Of a DNA stretch of 64,000 nt, positions 34,201 through 45,536 are shown piece after piece. The notes beneath the pieces are model-generated. The model did not search any database and was not told where the DNA came from. It saw nothing but the letters and a program-made list of their open reading frames with translations. Each line of letters starts with the position of its first letter. Position 1 is the stretch's first letter. The stretch is from Cytidiella melzeri (lineage: Eukaryota > Basidiomycota > Agaricomycetes > Polyporales > Irpicaceae), in contig JABYQR010000108.1 in NCBI GenBank assembly GCA_022592445.1, positions 56,750 through 120,749 on the forward strand, read 5' to 3'. The translations under genes were made by a program, and so were the position numbers.

Positions 34201-35064
34201 AAGCATCCTTCCCATCAATGAGACTGCAATACTTGTGTCTAACTACATTTCGCAGAATCCCGTCAATGTCGGGAAGAGGCGCAGCCAATTTTTGCATGTT
34301 CGCATTCTGCTGCCTCAGGTCAAAGACTGTCCTCAACCGAAGTTTTCCATCTTTGCGGGCGGGTTTTGGTATCAGAAGCATTGGTAGTGCGTTGGTGCCC
34401 GAAGCAATTCGCCATTGCCCACTGTCAAGGTATGCTTGCTTCTTCTCTCTCCAGAGTGGTTTCAATGCTTCGGGACATTTCGAAGGTCGCCAAGAATACA
34501 CTTTCCCCTCATCGATAAGAGGGATGGTGTGGTTTATTGCCCTCAACGGTGGTAACTCGGCTCGAGCAGCGTCCTGACATAGGTCTGCTGCTTCCGCTGC
34601 GAGTTTATTTTGTAAGTTTCCCAGCTCATTGTCGAGTAATTCCGCTGCTGACGATTCTATCACCTCAATTTCCTCGCCCTCCATTGGCAAGGCTTCTGCT
34701 GACCCCACCGCAATTCGAGTAGGGTTCAGGGCAATGGCAAGCTTATGCTGAAATATGAAAGGTGTGCCCAAAATTGCATCATAGTTATCGAGATTGACCA
34801 CATCGAATCGTCGTTTACAGTGAATGTCCTGGTACTCGAAGTCAACCGTTGTGCAAAAATTGATCTTCGACCTCGACCCATGCACTGCTAGTTGTACAGG
34901 TAAAGGTTTCGCCAACGTGTCTTTTTGCAAGCTAGCTGATCAACTGTTGTGGTGGACAGGAAATCAGCCATTGATCCTGTGTCGAGGAGTGCCTTGATTG
35001 GCTTACCGTTAATCTTAACTACTATTACTAGTGGTTTTGGTAGTCTCCTGCTAAAATCTTTCAT
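31262..35064 (-). pseudogene. Gypsy-1 pol (protease, RT, RNase H, integrase)
   Basis: From 35064 downward: protease with ALLDTGSMADF, a frameshift near 34930, then reverse transcriptase (motif A SLIDGKDAYEQIRI, active site VYLDDIVIY), RNase H (LVTDASLTGASGYV, HKQELLAIIESL), the integrase zinc-binding region (HAHSVLAHLGKH with CKSCGVCN), the integrase core (ALDFVGPLP, DDRDSLFTS, TDGATERANRTI) and a chromo-like C-terminus (EFEVQWSTGDVTWTPYFD). Three in-frame stops interrupt one frame: TGA at 33404, TAG at 32657 and TGA at 32012. At both TGAs an Arg would fit the context. RT catalytic Asp residues are intact. Confidence 0.88.
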
Positions 35065-38000
35065 TCACATCGCGTTGCGCTCGATCGACTGATTTGGTAC
35101 GTTAACTTTCTTTCCTTTGGATTTAGTATTGATTGCACCTAGCATCAGACGTTGCCTCGTTCGCACCCTCCAACTGTCTCTGTATCGAGCCGCTTCCGCA
35201 CGTTGTCGGTCGATAAATGGGTTTGGATTGAAGGTACACTGACGAACTTTTTCGTGTGTTACGAGTATTGGCTGTGGGTTATTTTGCAGCCTCACGAGGT
35301 ATCCGTGAGGCGCGACATTGACTGGGTCGCTATCATTCATGTAATCTCCCCTCGCCCAAAGTGCACTGGTAAACCGGATCCGCAACCAATTGACTGCCGG
35401 GTGAGGTCCGTCGTTGTCATCCACGTAGAAAGGGTAAGTATTGTCATCCCGCGTCAACGTTGTAGATACTGATTCCCCAAACTTCCTCAGATATTCTTTC
35501 ACGCTGAACTCGGGATCTGCGATATCATCGGATGTTACCCGGTATGATTCCGACCCGTTGGACTCCTCGCCCCAGTCTATGACCTCAAAACTCTCTTCAT
35601 CAATGTCGCTGACTTCAAACCGGTATCGGTCGTCATCCCCAATGTTGAAATAGCTATCAAAGAGGGTTTTTATGTATAGCTGAGTGTCAGAACGGTGAGC
35701 TCGCCTCCATTCTTAAACATCCTGGTTCCTCTGAGTTCCCTGACGGAAATCCACTTGAATGGACGCCACATGTGCTTCCACTCTCCTCGCGTTCTCCGCC
35801 AGTTTTTCTAGCTTCGCAAAACTCATGGACAACGCGTTTACTCATGGAGCCTTGGCCTTCTTTCGGTCGTGACAGTTTCGGGATTCATGGCCCTGTTCTC
35901 CGCAGGTGAAGCACCGCCCTTCAGCCACATTATTGCGTTCGGCTTTTGACAGCTCATTTCTATGTTCCTTTGGCTTAGGAATCCGCGGTACTGGCGTGTC
36001 AACTCGGGCCTGTAAGTTTTTGGTTTGGCCCTTGTTTCCAGTCGTCCTTAGGATCTCCTTCTTGTATGGAATGGGTCCCGACGTTCGGTTCTCAAAACCC
36101 CCCAAGTTTGGCCAGGTACTTTCCCAGCAAACTTACGAGATTCCATCCTTGCCACCTCCATTGATTTCTCATTCAAGATGCATGCTTCAAGAGGTTCTTG
36201 AGTTTGGTCTTCTCAGGGTTCTTACCCTTCTCGATTAGATGTAAGCGCAGCTCAATTGTCAATCCTTCCCAGAATATATGTACTAACTGCATATCTGTTA
36301 CATCAGGGAACCGGTTGGCGAGTCGCTCGATGTGCGCGCAAAGTCGCAAACGGTGCGTGCGCCTTGCGTTGATCTCATGAGTCGATTCCTGAGTTTCAGC
36401 TTATAGTCCTCGGGAAAACAGTAGTGGAATAATGCCTCGTAATCAGAGGTATAGTCCACTCCTGCTGTCGGTTTGCCACATGAGTCATGAAGAAACAACG
36501 AGCCTTGTCCGTCAGAAAACTTATCATGACTTTTATGGCCAGGTTCTCCGGCAACGCGTTGAGTTCGATCCAGTTGTCGAACTCATACGTGAATTCATCA
36601 AAACAATCAAAATCAGCTTTTCCATTCCAAGGCTCCGGAGTACTAATTTTTACACCCCTCATAGCCCGGCGAATCTGCTTTTGATCCGTCTGCCATCGGT
36701 TGCGGGACTTAGCATTGGCCCTCCTTCGCCCATCCAATATTGTTGATAGATCTGCTTGATGATGACGAAGCGGACGACGATGACGATGACGATGAATCCG
36801 AGCTGGACCCATCCTCCGGCTCATCCTGCGTAGGGTTAACACATTTGCTGTGAAACCATCCACCCTCCGGCACCATCAACGCTTCTCTCTTAAATTTGGC
36901 GCCCTCCGACTGATGCCGTTGATCGCTAGGTGTGTTTTTCCCTTGTGCTTTGTCCTTTTTGCCTCAGGCTCACAACTCACATATCGTCGTAGAAATTCAG
37001 TCTGGCTGGGGTCACGATCAACCCCCTTTCCCTTCCCTTCCGCTTGTTCCCGTGGCTCTGTGAGTAGACTACCAGAAGGTGGTACGTTCACTTCATCCTC
37101 GGGCAGTTCCGGCGCATCCTCAATCTCTACGACAGTGGCCATGCAGTGGACGGGCTTGTGCAATGCCTCCCCGTTGCGTGGTCTTGTGGGTTGTCCTTCC
37201 GACAATGAACGTCTTACCGCAATCCCGAGCAATCGGGCCTCATCGGCATCCATGTATGCTGGCGCAAATCCCACCAGGTCGTTGTTAGGTGACATTTCTC
37301 TGTCCTGGCACAGGTCTTCTGGTCTAATCGTTGGTAATTCGGGCAGCGTTGGTAGCAAAAATTTCCACTCCTCTGGGATACTGCCATACGGATCAACGTC
37401 TTCAACGTCAAGTAAGACCAGTTGACATGTTTTAATGCTGACGCTAATTGCTTATTCATTACGACGGTATTTACAACCTTCTGTCTAGGCTGTATCCAGT
37501 TCTCATCTGGTTCCTCCACCTTAACTGCCTCGATCGCCGCGTCGTAAATGGTAAGGTTGTTTAGCATCTCCTCCACTACCTCATTGTCATCTGAGTTCAT
37601 TGGTGGACTCTCGGTTGTAGTTTCCGACATCTCCGTCGACATTGGTTTAACGGTGGGCGTTGACAATCCAGCTTTGTTGTCCCCTCCTGAAATGTCCGGA
37701 TACCTTTTGAGATGACTCTGGCGCTGTTCGCCTTTTGCCAACGGTACGTTGTGGTCAAAATCATCCTCGGTTTGCGGCTCCTTAGCTAATGCTTTCGCCG
37801 TTGCGATTCTAGTTATGCGTGTTCCTTCCCTCCCAACTGCTTTTTTCGACAGTCCCCACTTTTCAGCGAGCGCAGTCTCAGTGGCTATATGCTTCTTTGC
37901 AGAAGCTTTTGCCTGAACCCGGGAGTCAAGGTGGATCGCTGGTCCGGTTTGGGTGTCGTTCGACGTCCTGTCCCTCCTCAGCCTGGAGCTCGCTACGTTG

Positions 38001-38086
38001 AGCTCACTACCGTCCATGGCCGCCTCGCCCTCCGAACGATTGTTCGACGTTGAGGTCCTGGTCAATGTTTGCTTGGTTGCAACCAT
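35065..38086 (-). pseudogene. Gypsy-1 gag region, frameshifted
   Basis: Reading down from 38086 (MVATKQTLTRTSTSNNRSEG): a long disordered N-terminal part, an acidic segment with a UIM-like motif near 37195-37255, a capsid-like gag part (PWNGKADFDCFDEFTYEFD, LTDKARCFFM, about 36650-36450), a zinc knuckle CFTCGEQGHESRNC (about 35920-35870) and a C-terminal stretch to 35065. Frames change at about 37400, 36870, 36400 and 35840, so gag cannot be made as one protein now. The N-terminal extension before the capsid-like part is about 400 codons, unusually long. Confidence 0.75.
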
Positions 38087-38208
38087 GTTTTCTATTGAAT
38101 ATACTGGTAGAAAAAAAATACATAGATATGTTGTTTTATATCCACGTACGGGTGATCAGTCCGCTACGTGGGGCTTTTTTGAATTGAAAAAGAAACTACT
38201 CAAAAGAA

Positions 38209-38761
38209 TGTGAGTTCTTGGTGCGTTCTCGGCGAGAGAGTGCTTGGAAGCGCGATAGTCGTCGGGAAAGCAAAGAGAAACACGAGAAGAGGTCTTCAAG
38301 TTTCAAACAGAGTGAGTAGGAATAGTGATCGATTTGAAGTTCTTAGGTCTTTGGCCACGTACATCAAGCTACTTATATACTACGAGCGGCAATCTAGTAT
38401 TACCTGAGTCAGTGGCATATGAAGAAAGCGAGGTAGCTACGAGTATGTATTTTAACAAGGTAAAGAAACATGAGTATGTACTTACAAAGAGATAAAGCGA
38501 GATGAGAAAGAAACACAAGTGTAGTCGAATGCCTAGTTTGGCTTGGCACGAATAGGGGAGTGGCGAGAGTGCGAGTAGGAGTGGCATATGAGCGCGAACA
38601 CATAAAGAAATGTTTATTGTATAGTACATGAGGGAAGTATGAGTCAGGTCAACGCGGTGGTATTGGATGCCACCCGGACTCCCGAAACACAAGGGCTCGG
38701 AACTCGTTCCTTCCAAGCCTTTGTGGCGTCCGGAACTGATGGGAAGCGCTTAGTCCTTACA
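38209..38761 (-). repeat. Gypsy-1 5' LTR (right)
   Basis: 553 bp, matching the left LTR with scattered transitions, for example GTTCTTGG for GTTCTCGG and TTTCAAACAG for TTTCGAACAG. Confidence 0.92.
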
Positions 38762-39064
38762 CATGTCAAACAATTTCATCCATGCTCTACTCCACAAACC
38801 TGTCTTAATTCTGTACTCACACCCATTGTTGCACTTCAAACACTACAGCACAGTCCCCCTTCTTTCCTATATGATTGTGTGCTCTAGTGAAGACAAACCA
38901 CCAACTTACTATACATAACAGATCAATAATGCTATTCCCAACAAAAATTCCTTGTTCAGGCTGTTACCAGCACCAAGTTTACTTACAAATCTGGCTTAAA
39001 AAGTAATATTTCATTCAATCTTCAGGAATTGTACTTGCCACTTGCCGGCCTTGCTAACGCTAGT

Positions 39065-39397
39065 AGTAGCATAGCAAATGACATGAAAAGCACGTAGTAC
39101 AACTCCAGAGGATGCTTAAAGCGTATGTCTGAGGCCAAGTACTAGCATGAGTCATTTACTAGACATGTATGCCTCTGGTGCAAGTGCTGAACCTAGTCAT
39201 ATGCTGGGTAGTGCACTTAGTAGCATAGTAAAATAGCTGAGGTAGACATGTATGGTAGCTGCTTACATAAATAGATATAGACATGTATATAAGCAGAGCT
39301 GCTGAAGCAGCAAGAATAATAAGACTCATCTTCAAAGCTTAACAGCCTCTACCTCTCGCACACCACTTCCACTTTGTTACTATCTTATTGATGTGTC
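39065..39397 (+). other. Probable LTR/promoter remnant
   Basis: This stretch has a TATATAAGCAGAG box followed by about 100 bases ending in a pyrimidine-rich tract (ACCTCTCGCACACCACTTCC), the usual layout at an LTR end. It lies between the 876-bp repeat and the left Gypsy-2 LTR. No partner LTR was found in the window. Confidence 0.35.
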
Positions 39398-40019
39398 TGT
39401 AACACTTAAGGTTACACTCACCAGATAAGTGGTTAGCTTGAGGGGGGAGATAGTGAGATAAAGAGTAGAGTGCTGGTGAGAGTGAGTACTGGGGAGTACA
39501 GAGTAGTCCTTGATCAACAGAGTGGATAAGACTGAGGGGATATGCCTTCAGGAGCGCCTCTATATATACATGAAGGGGAGGACCCCAGGTACTACCCTAA
39601 GACTAATACCTACATAAGTAAGTGAAGTAATCTACCTTACTAAGCATGCCCTATGCCCTAGTGTTGCCACTTCAATAATCAACCAATAGCAATTGTCCCC
39701 ATGACCTGACCCCATGACCCAGTCCCTAGGCTAGACTTTTCCAGAAGGTTCTAAGAACTATGACATCATAGTTCCAGCATGTTCCACAAGGTTCCAGAGA
39801 GTTCTAACATGTGATACACAGGGAAGGAGCGCATGAGCACATCAGAGACAGGAGGCGCATCAGCGCATCAATTGATAGGCACTGAGAATAAGAGCCGGAA
39901 TAAGCGCCTGATAAGCGCCAGATAAGCGCTGGATAAGCGCTTGACAAGTGCTTAAATATTCCCAATAATACCATTGCCTGGTAAGGCAAGTCTTGTAGAA
40001 ACATTGAAAATCTGTGACA
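39398..40019 (-). repeat. Gypsy-2 3' LTR (left)
   Basis: 622 bp. On the minus strand it is preceded by the purine run AGAAGGGGGGTAA, a good polypurine tract. It contains a local expansion of a roughly 12-bp GATAAGCGC unit near 39898-39945. Confidence 0.8.
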
Positions 40020-41277
40020 TTACCCCCCCTTCTTGCTTTGAACTCTGTGCAAAGAGTTTTGAACAAACACCTTGGTCATTGAGTCTTCTTTTTCACCATT
40101 GTCAAGAGGGTGCCTAAGCAGTTCTGAGTGACTCTAGCGGCTTCTACCGACATCCTTGATGGGGTTATCACCTCATTGGCTGATGGTAGTCTAGTCCGTA
40201 CCCTCCTTGGTTGCGTCATCAGATCGTGTATGATTTTTGGTGTGTTGTTTGTAACTTATACACAGTAGATTGTAGCTGAGAAAATAGCTCGAGGATGATT
40301 GTTGTAGAATCTCTTGATTGCTTCTTGAGCGTGCGTGATGTTTTCTACAGGTTCCCATGTGTCATTGTTTGGTCCGTAGCCTTTCCAGCGTATGTAATGC
40401 TGAAGCTTTTTGGAACGACCTGCACGTCTTGACTTGAGAATCTTCTCAACTTTGTATTCTTCTTCTCCGTTGATGATATCTGGCAGAGGAATCTCCAGCT
40501 TTTGGCCTTGGAATTCAGGTTTGTTGTACGGTACCAACTTGCTTGCATGGAATACAGGATGTATCCTTGGGGAATGTTCAGGCCATTCCAGTCTGAATGT
40601 GACCGGTGCAAGCTTTTCAGCAATATTGAATGGGCCATAGTACTTGGCTGACAGCTTATGTCCAGATTTTGGGTAGTCTCTCAGATCCAACATGACCTGA
40701 TTGCCTTTGTTGAAGGGTACCTTCTGAACGTGCTTGTCATAGTACCATTTCATGTGTTCAGCTGCAAATTGTAACACCGCTTTATCATGCTCTTGAGCTT
40801 GCAATTGGTTCCTCATGATGTCATTCATGTCAGACCTTTTCAGGTCCTTAGTGAGCGTTGGACCAGATTTAGGGTGTCTGCCGTATTTGAGGTAGAAAGG
40901 CGAGTGCTTAGATCCCTCGTGCGCTGCATTGTTGTATACAAACTCAGCCAAACTGAGCAATCTAGCCCAGCCGTCATGTAGTTGATCAACGGAACAACGC
41001 AGGTACTGTTTGAGTGTTTGATTAACTCGTTCAGTTTGACCATCAGTTTGCAGATGATATGTGGTAGTCATTGTAGATTCTATCCCTAGCATTTTCCACC
41101 ATTCCTGGAATAAATCTGCTGCAAATTGTGGCCCTCTGTTGGAAATGATTTGCAAAGGTAACCCATGAAGGGTCCAAACTCTCTCATAGAGTAGAGCTGC
41201 AAGATCTTTTGCTGAGAACTTGTTTACAATAGGGAAGAAGTGCGCCCTTTTAGTAAGGCAGTCTACAACTACGCAGA

Positions 41278-41765
41278 TGTCACAAACATGCGCTCTTTTT
41301 CCCTTTCTTTTCCTTTTTACTTTCCTTATCTTATCTTATCAATGGCACATGGCTTATGCATGTGATTAAGCACATGTGACAGACTGGTCACATGATCATA
41401 GAAGGTGGTAGAACATTGTGGAACATTGCACCATAGCACACCATATGTTTCCACGGTGGTGTTAGGAGTACAGACCCGGTACCAGGAGTCCTTGTCTGAG
41501 ATGTGTATAAACCCACCCTGTAGCTCCCTAAAGACCTCAGATTCTACCTCCTGGTCTTTAGGTGATGTCCACCTTGTACTAGGTCCATCACTGTACTAAT
41601 ATAACCTGGTCTTGAGCTCATTGTTAGCTGCTCCCTTGTCGTTTTTTCTTCATCATCATCATCATCATTTCCCTTGTTGTCATTTTCCACACAAGTTTGC
41701 TCGTTGTTCCTCCACCCCCATTGTCACTTCCTTGCTCTTCATAGAGTTTGTTTGTGTTCTTGACA
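41278..41765. repeat. Solo LTR, family A (inverted copy)
   Basis: 488 bp, TGTCACAAACATG ... GTTCTTGACA, flanked by GCAGA on both sides (41273-41277 and 41766-41770). It is inserted in the Gypsy-2 integrase and is in the opposite orientation to the other family A copies. Confidence 0.88.
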
Positions 41766-42226
41766 GCAGATAGCATTGAAGCCATCAGACTCTGGTAACC
41801 GAGTAATCACGTCAACAGTCATGATATCCCATGGTTCAGCCAGAACCAGATTAAGGATGAGTGGTCTGTAAGGCTGTTGCGGACAAGTCTTCATGTGCTG
41901 ACATGTGTCCCAGCCTGTTTCTTGACATCAGTGGTTAAGTTAAACCTGGCCACCATTAGTTTCTCAAGATCAGTTTGTACATCTTCCATCTGCCAGGATG
42001 TCCGGCAGAAGGTAGATTGTGATGCATCTGGATGATTTGGTGTCTCAGATCTTATTTCAGATCTTTGGGGATGTAGACCTTTCCACGGTATAGGAGTAAT
42101 CCGTTCTCAAAATTCCATTCCTCTAGTGATTTCTCAAACTCTTTGGGACCAAAGTTAAGTAACTGCTGATAGTCCTTGGTAACTTCGTTGTTCATGAGTG
42201 CTTCCTTGACCCGTCTTAGGGTTTCA

Positions 42227-42715
42227 TGTCAAGAACACAACCAAACTCTATGACGAGCGAGGAAGTGACAATGGGGAAGGAGGACCAACAAGCGAGCTCG
42301 CATGGACAATGACAACAGGGGAAATGATGATGATGAAAGGGGGGGGGAGAGAATGACGAGGGAGCAGCTGACAATGAGCTAAAGACCAGGTTATATGTAT
42401 ACAGTGAGGGACTAGGTACAAGGTGGATGTCACCTAAAGACCAGGAGGTAAAATCTGAGATCTTTAGGGAGCTACATGGTGGATTTATATACATATCAGA
42501 CAAGAACCCCTGGTACCGGGTCTGTACTCCTAACACTGCTGTGGGAACGTATGGTGTGCTATGGTGCAATGTTATACAATGTTCCACAATGTTCCAGCAC
42601 CTTCTATAATCATGTAACCAGTCTGTCACATGCACTTGATCACATGCAGTAGTCATGTGCCATTGGTAAGATAAGATAAGGAAAATAAAAGGAAAAAGTA
42701 TGCATGTTTGTGACA
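42227..42715. repeat. Solo LTR, family A
   Basis: 489 bp, TGTCAAGAACACAACC ... CATGTTTGTGACA, flanked by TTTCA on both sides (42222-42226 and 42716-42720). It is inserted between Gypsy-2 RNase H and integrase. The same family forms the LTRs of Gypsy-3. Confidence 0.9.
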
Positions 42716-43178
42716 TTTCATCACTGTTGATAGGCAAGTCATGAGAGTTTTCAAGCAGAGATGGCAAAAAACTGGTGTCTAAGGAGAATTTTGTCCTCGT
42801 TATCAGAATTTACCCACTCTTCATGATCTGGCCTCCTGGACAGAGGATCTGCGGTAAGCATGGTCTTTCTGGGTTTGTGCTGGAGCACAAAATTGAATTG
42901 CGTGAGGTATGACACCTATTGCGCTTGTCTCCAAGTCAGCTTCTGAGCATTCCTGAAACATGTCAGGTTTTGGTGATTCGACCATATTTCTATGGTAATT
43001 GGATGTCCCTCCAGATGTTGACAATACTCTTCCAGGGCACAGATAATAGCCAACAACTCTTTATTGTATATCTCATAGTTACGCTCATGGACGTTGAGTG
43101 ATTTAGAGTAGAAGGCTACTGGATGCCACAGCTTGTCAGCTGGGTCCAGTTGTGATAGTACCGCTCCTGTAGCAGAGT

Positions 43179-43818
43179 TGTTACGAACGGTCTTCACACC
43201 CTATTATTTTTCTTTGCTTCTTTGATTACCTTGTTAACCAGTTATCTTCTTTACAATTGCCTTGACGATCCAACTCGTCTTTCCTCTATCATTCCCTGAT
43301 CCACATTGCCTCCGTTCAACACGGACTATTATGTCATTAGTTGTGTCCTTGTGGCCATTCAAACCTCGGACCTAACTCCGATTGGTTACCATTGCCTTGG
43401 TTCAACTCTCGGCCTTTCTATACCTCCGTTACCACTCCATTTGGGTCCAACCCCGTCTATCCCCTGTTTCAAATCCAACTCCGTCTATCCCCTGTCTTGT
43501 GTTCAACCCCTTCTCTATTGATCTCTGCCTCATGTTTCACCTTTCTATTGTTCTTCCTTGCTGTTCCTCTGATTCGCTACCACTACCTCGGACTGGTCCA
43601 AAAGTAGTTAGGCCAACATGTATAAATAGTTGCTAGACATGGGGCTAGAACCTCAGTCTATCCACTTTGTATCAATATGTTTTCTATTGAACCATCATCT
43701 GTCTGCCACTGCGCTTGACAGCAACCGCACGGCCTAGACCATCATCAGACCTTGAGTGTAGCTACACCAAGGGGTTCTGACCTGACAACTTGTCCCTTGA
43801 CGATAGTCAGTCTTATTA
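43179..43818 (+). repeat. Solo LTR, family D
   Basis: 640 bp from TGTTACGAACGG to TCTTATTA, flanked by AGAGT on both sides (43174-43178 and 43819-43823). It cuts the Gypsy-2 RNase H just after LETDASDS. A TATAAATAG box near 43621 points to plus orientation. No other copy is in the window. Confidence 0.85.
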
Positions 43819-45536
43819 AGAGTCACTAGCGTCTGTTTCCAGACAGAGAGGGTTTTCGTCATCTGGTATCCTCAGAATGGGTGCTGACGTAAAAGTCTTT
43901 TTCAGACTTTGGAAGGCCTGTTGCTGAGCATATTTCCAGAATCAGGATTGGTCCTTTTTTGTCAGCATAGTGAGCGGTTTTGCATGTTTGGCAAAGTCCT
44001 TAATGAAACACCAATAGAAGTTGGCGAAGCCTAAGAAGGCTTGGACTTGCTCAACCTTTTCAGGTTGCAGCCACTCAGTAACTCTGGTGAGTTTGGCTGG
44101 ATCCATCTTAATGTTTCCATGAGAAATGATCATGCCTAGGTATTCAATGCAATCTTTCTTAAAAAAGCACTTTTCTGGTTTGGCAAATAGATTGTTCTCA
44201 CATAGACGCTTGAGCACTTCCTGATTGATGCAACAATTTTCCTTCTTGTCTGCTGTGAGGATATTGTCGAGATACACCATGACATGTCCTTCTAAGACCA
44301 AATCACTCAGAACTTCATTCATCATGGCTTGGAATGTTGCAGGTGCATTGCTGAAACCGAAATACATCACCTTGGCTTCAAAAAGGCCACGGTGTGTGAT
44401 GAACACTGTCTTCCATTTGTCACCATTTTGGATGTAAACATCATTGTATGTCCATCTAAAATCAATCCTTGAGAAGACCTTAGCCTTGCTTAACAAATTG
44501 ATTAGATCATTGATGCGAGGTATGGGGTACTGGTTTTCAACTGTGATGTCGTTCAGTTTTTGGTAGTCTTGCACAAGGTGCAACGAGCCATCTTTCTTCT
44601 TGACCAAGGACACAGGTGCTGCAATTGGACTCTTCAATTTGCGGATGTAACCTTTTCGGAGTTCCTCTTCAATCCATTGATCTAGAGAATTATTTTCCAT
44701 TGGAGACAGCGGGTATAGTTTAGCCGCTTTGGGAAGGGAGGCACCTTCCTCAAATTTGATTGCATGATTGTACGGTTTGCGTAATGGCATGCATTCTGAC
44801 TTTTTCTTTGAAAAGATGTCACCAAATTCCCATAGATATTTTGGTACTAATGGCTTCCAATTGACAGATTCTTGTATGTCAAAGCCGTCTTCAAAGCCCT
44901 CATCTTCCTTTCCAGAAAGTTCAGCAATTATTTCTGCTATTTCTTGGTCTTCTGGATTGTCTAAGTCGATCCAGTGGATGTGAGGGTTGTCCGGGTTGAC
45001 ACTTTCTATTCCATCCAGGTTGTCTGACACCGAACGTCCCTTAGGTAACTCAAGCTCATCGATCTCTTCTTGAGTTACAGTGATGTTTTTACGAGCTCTT
45101 GAGGCACAGAGTTCAGGACATCTGGTAAATCTCCACTCGCCAGTTGCCCAATCTATCTCCAGATTGTGGCGGCGTAAGAAGGTCATCCCAATAATCATTT
45201 GTTTACTACTGAGATCAGTAATGAGCATGTGTTGTCTTGCTCTGTGTGAACCTATTTCTAGGTATGCACATACTGAGTGAGTGATTTGACCATCTTTATT
45301 GGGAGTACCGTTGATGTTGATGACATTAAATGGTGATGCCAGTTGATTTGTTACCAGATTGTTACTTTCAACCACTGACTTACTGATGAACGTGGTTGTG
45401 GCTTCTGAATCTACCAGAGCTTCGACCTGCACTTTCTTTCCGTATACTCAAATTGTAATCGGTAGAAAAAATGAATTCTTTGAATGTGCTACATTTTTGA
45501 CAGTATCTACAGTAAAAAGATCAAGGGTATCTGTGC

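Larger units (their letters stand above)
29612..38761 (-). mobile_element. Gypsy-1, full-length LTR retrotransposon
   Basis: A 9150-bp element with 553-bp LTRs (29612-30164 and 38209-38761), LTR ends TGTGAG and TTACA, and target duplication CATGT (29607-29611 and 38762-38766). Coding is on the minus strand: a long gag region, zinc knuckle, protease, reverse transcriptase, RNase H and integrase, then an extra ORF. The LTRs differ at perhaps 20 positions, mostly C/T or G/A, and the coding region has several stops, so it is inactive. Confidence 0.93.
28251..39064. repeat. 876-bp tandem unit, second copy split by Gypsy-1
   Basis: The sequence from CATGTAATATGTTCTACCAA (28251) recurs from 29127, a period of 876 bp. 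The second copy stops at 29611 at the Gypsy-1 boundary and resumes at 38762 with CATGTCAAACAATTTC, matching the first copy at 28740. It ends near 39064 at GCTAACGCTAGT. The unit includes one ~140-bp repeat and has no clear ORF. Confidence 0.85.
40256..45432 (-). pseudogene. Gypsy-2 pol, split by three solo LTRs
   Basis: Minus-strand order: protease and RT (45432-43942), RNase H (43915-43820 and 43175-42916), linker and integrase zinc-binding part (42200-41771), integrase core and chromodomain (41272-40256). Motifs: protease ALVDSEATTTFI, where the usual DSG is DSE; RT motif A RIDFRWTYNDV; RT active site MVYLDNILTA, where the second Asp is Asn; RNase H LETDASDS and KELLAIICALEEY; integrase HHNLPSAGHPGRW, NRGPQFAADL and TDGQTERVNQTL; chromodomain YKVEKILKSR with HYIRWKGYGPNNDTWEP. 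It is clearly dead. The chromodomain would have directed integration to marked chromatin. Confidence 0.85.

Noticed and set aside
39891..39950. GATAAGCGC tandem units as a possible CRISPR-like or satellite array
   Set aside because: Only about four imperfect 12-bp units inside an LTR, with no spacers.
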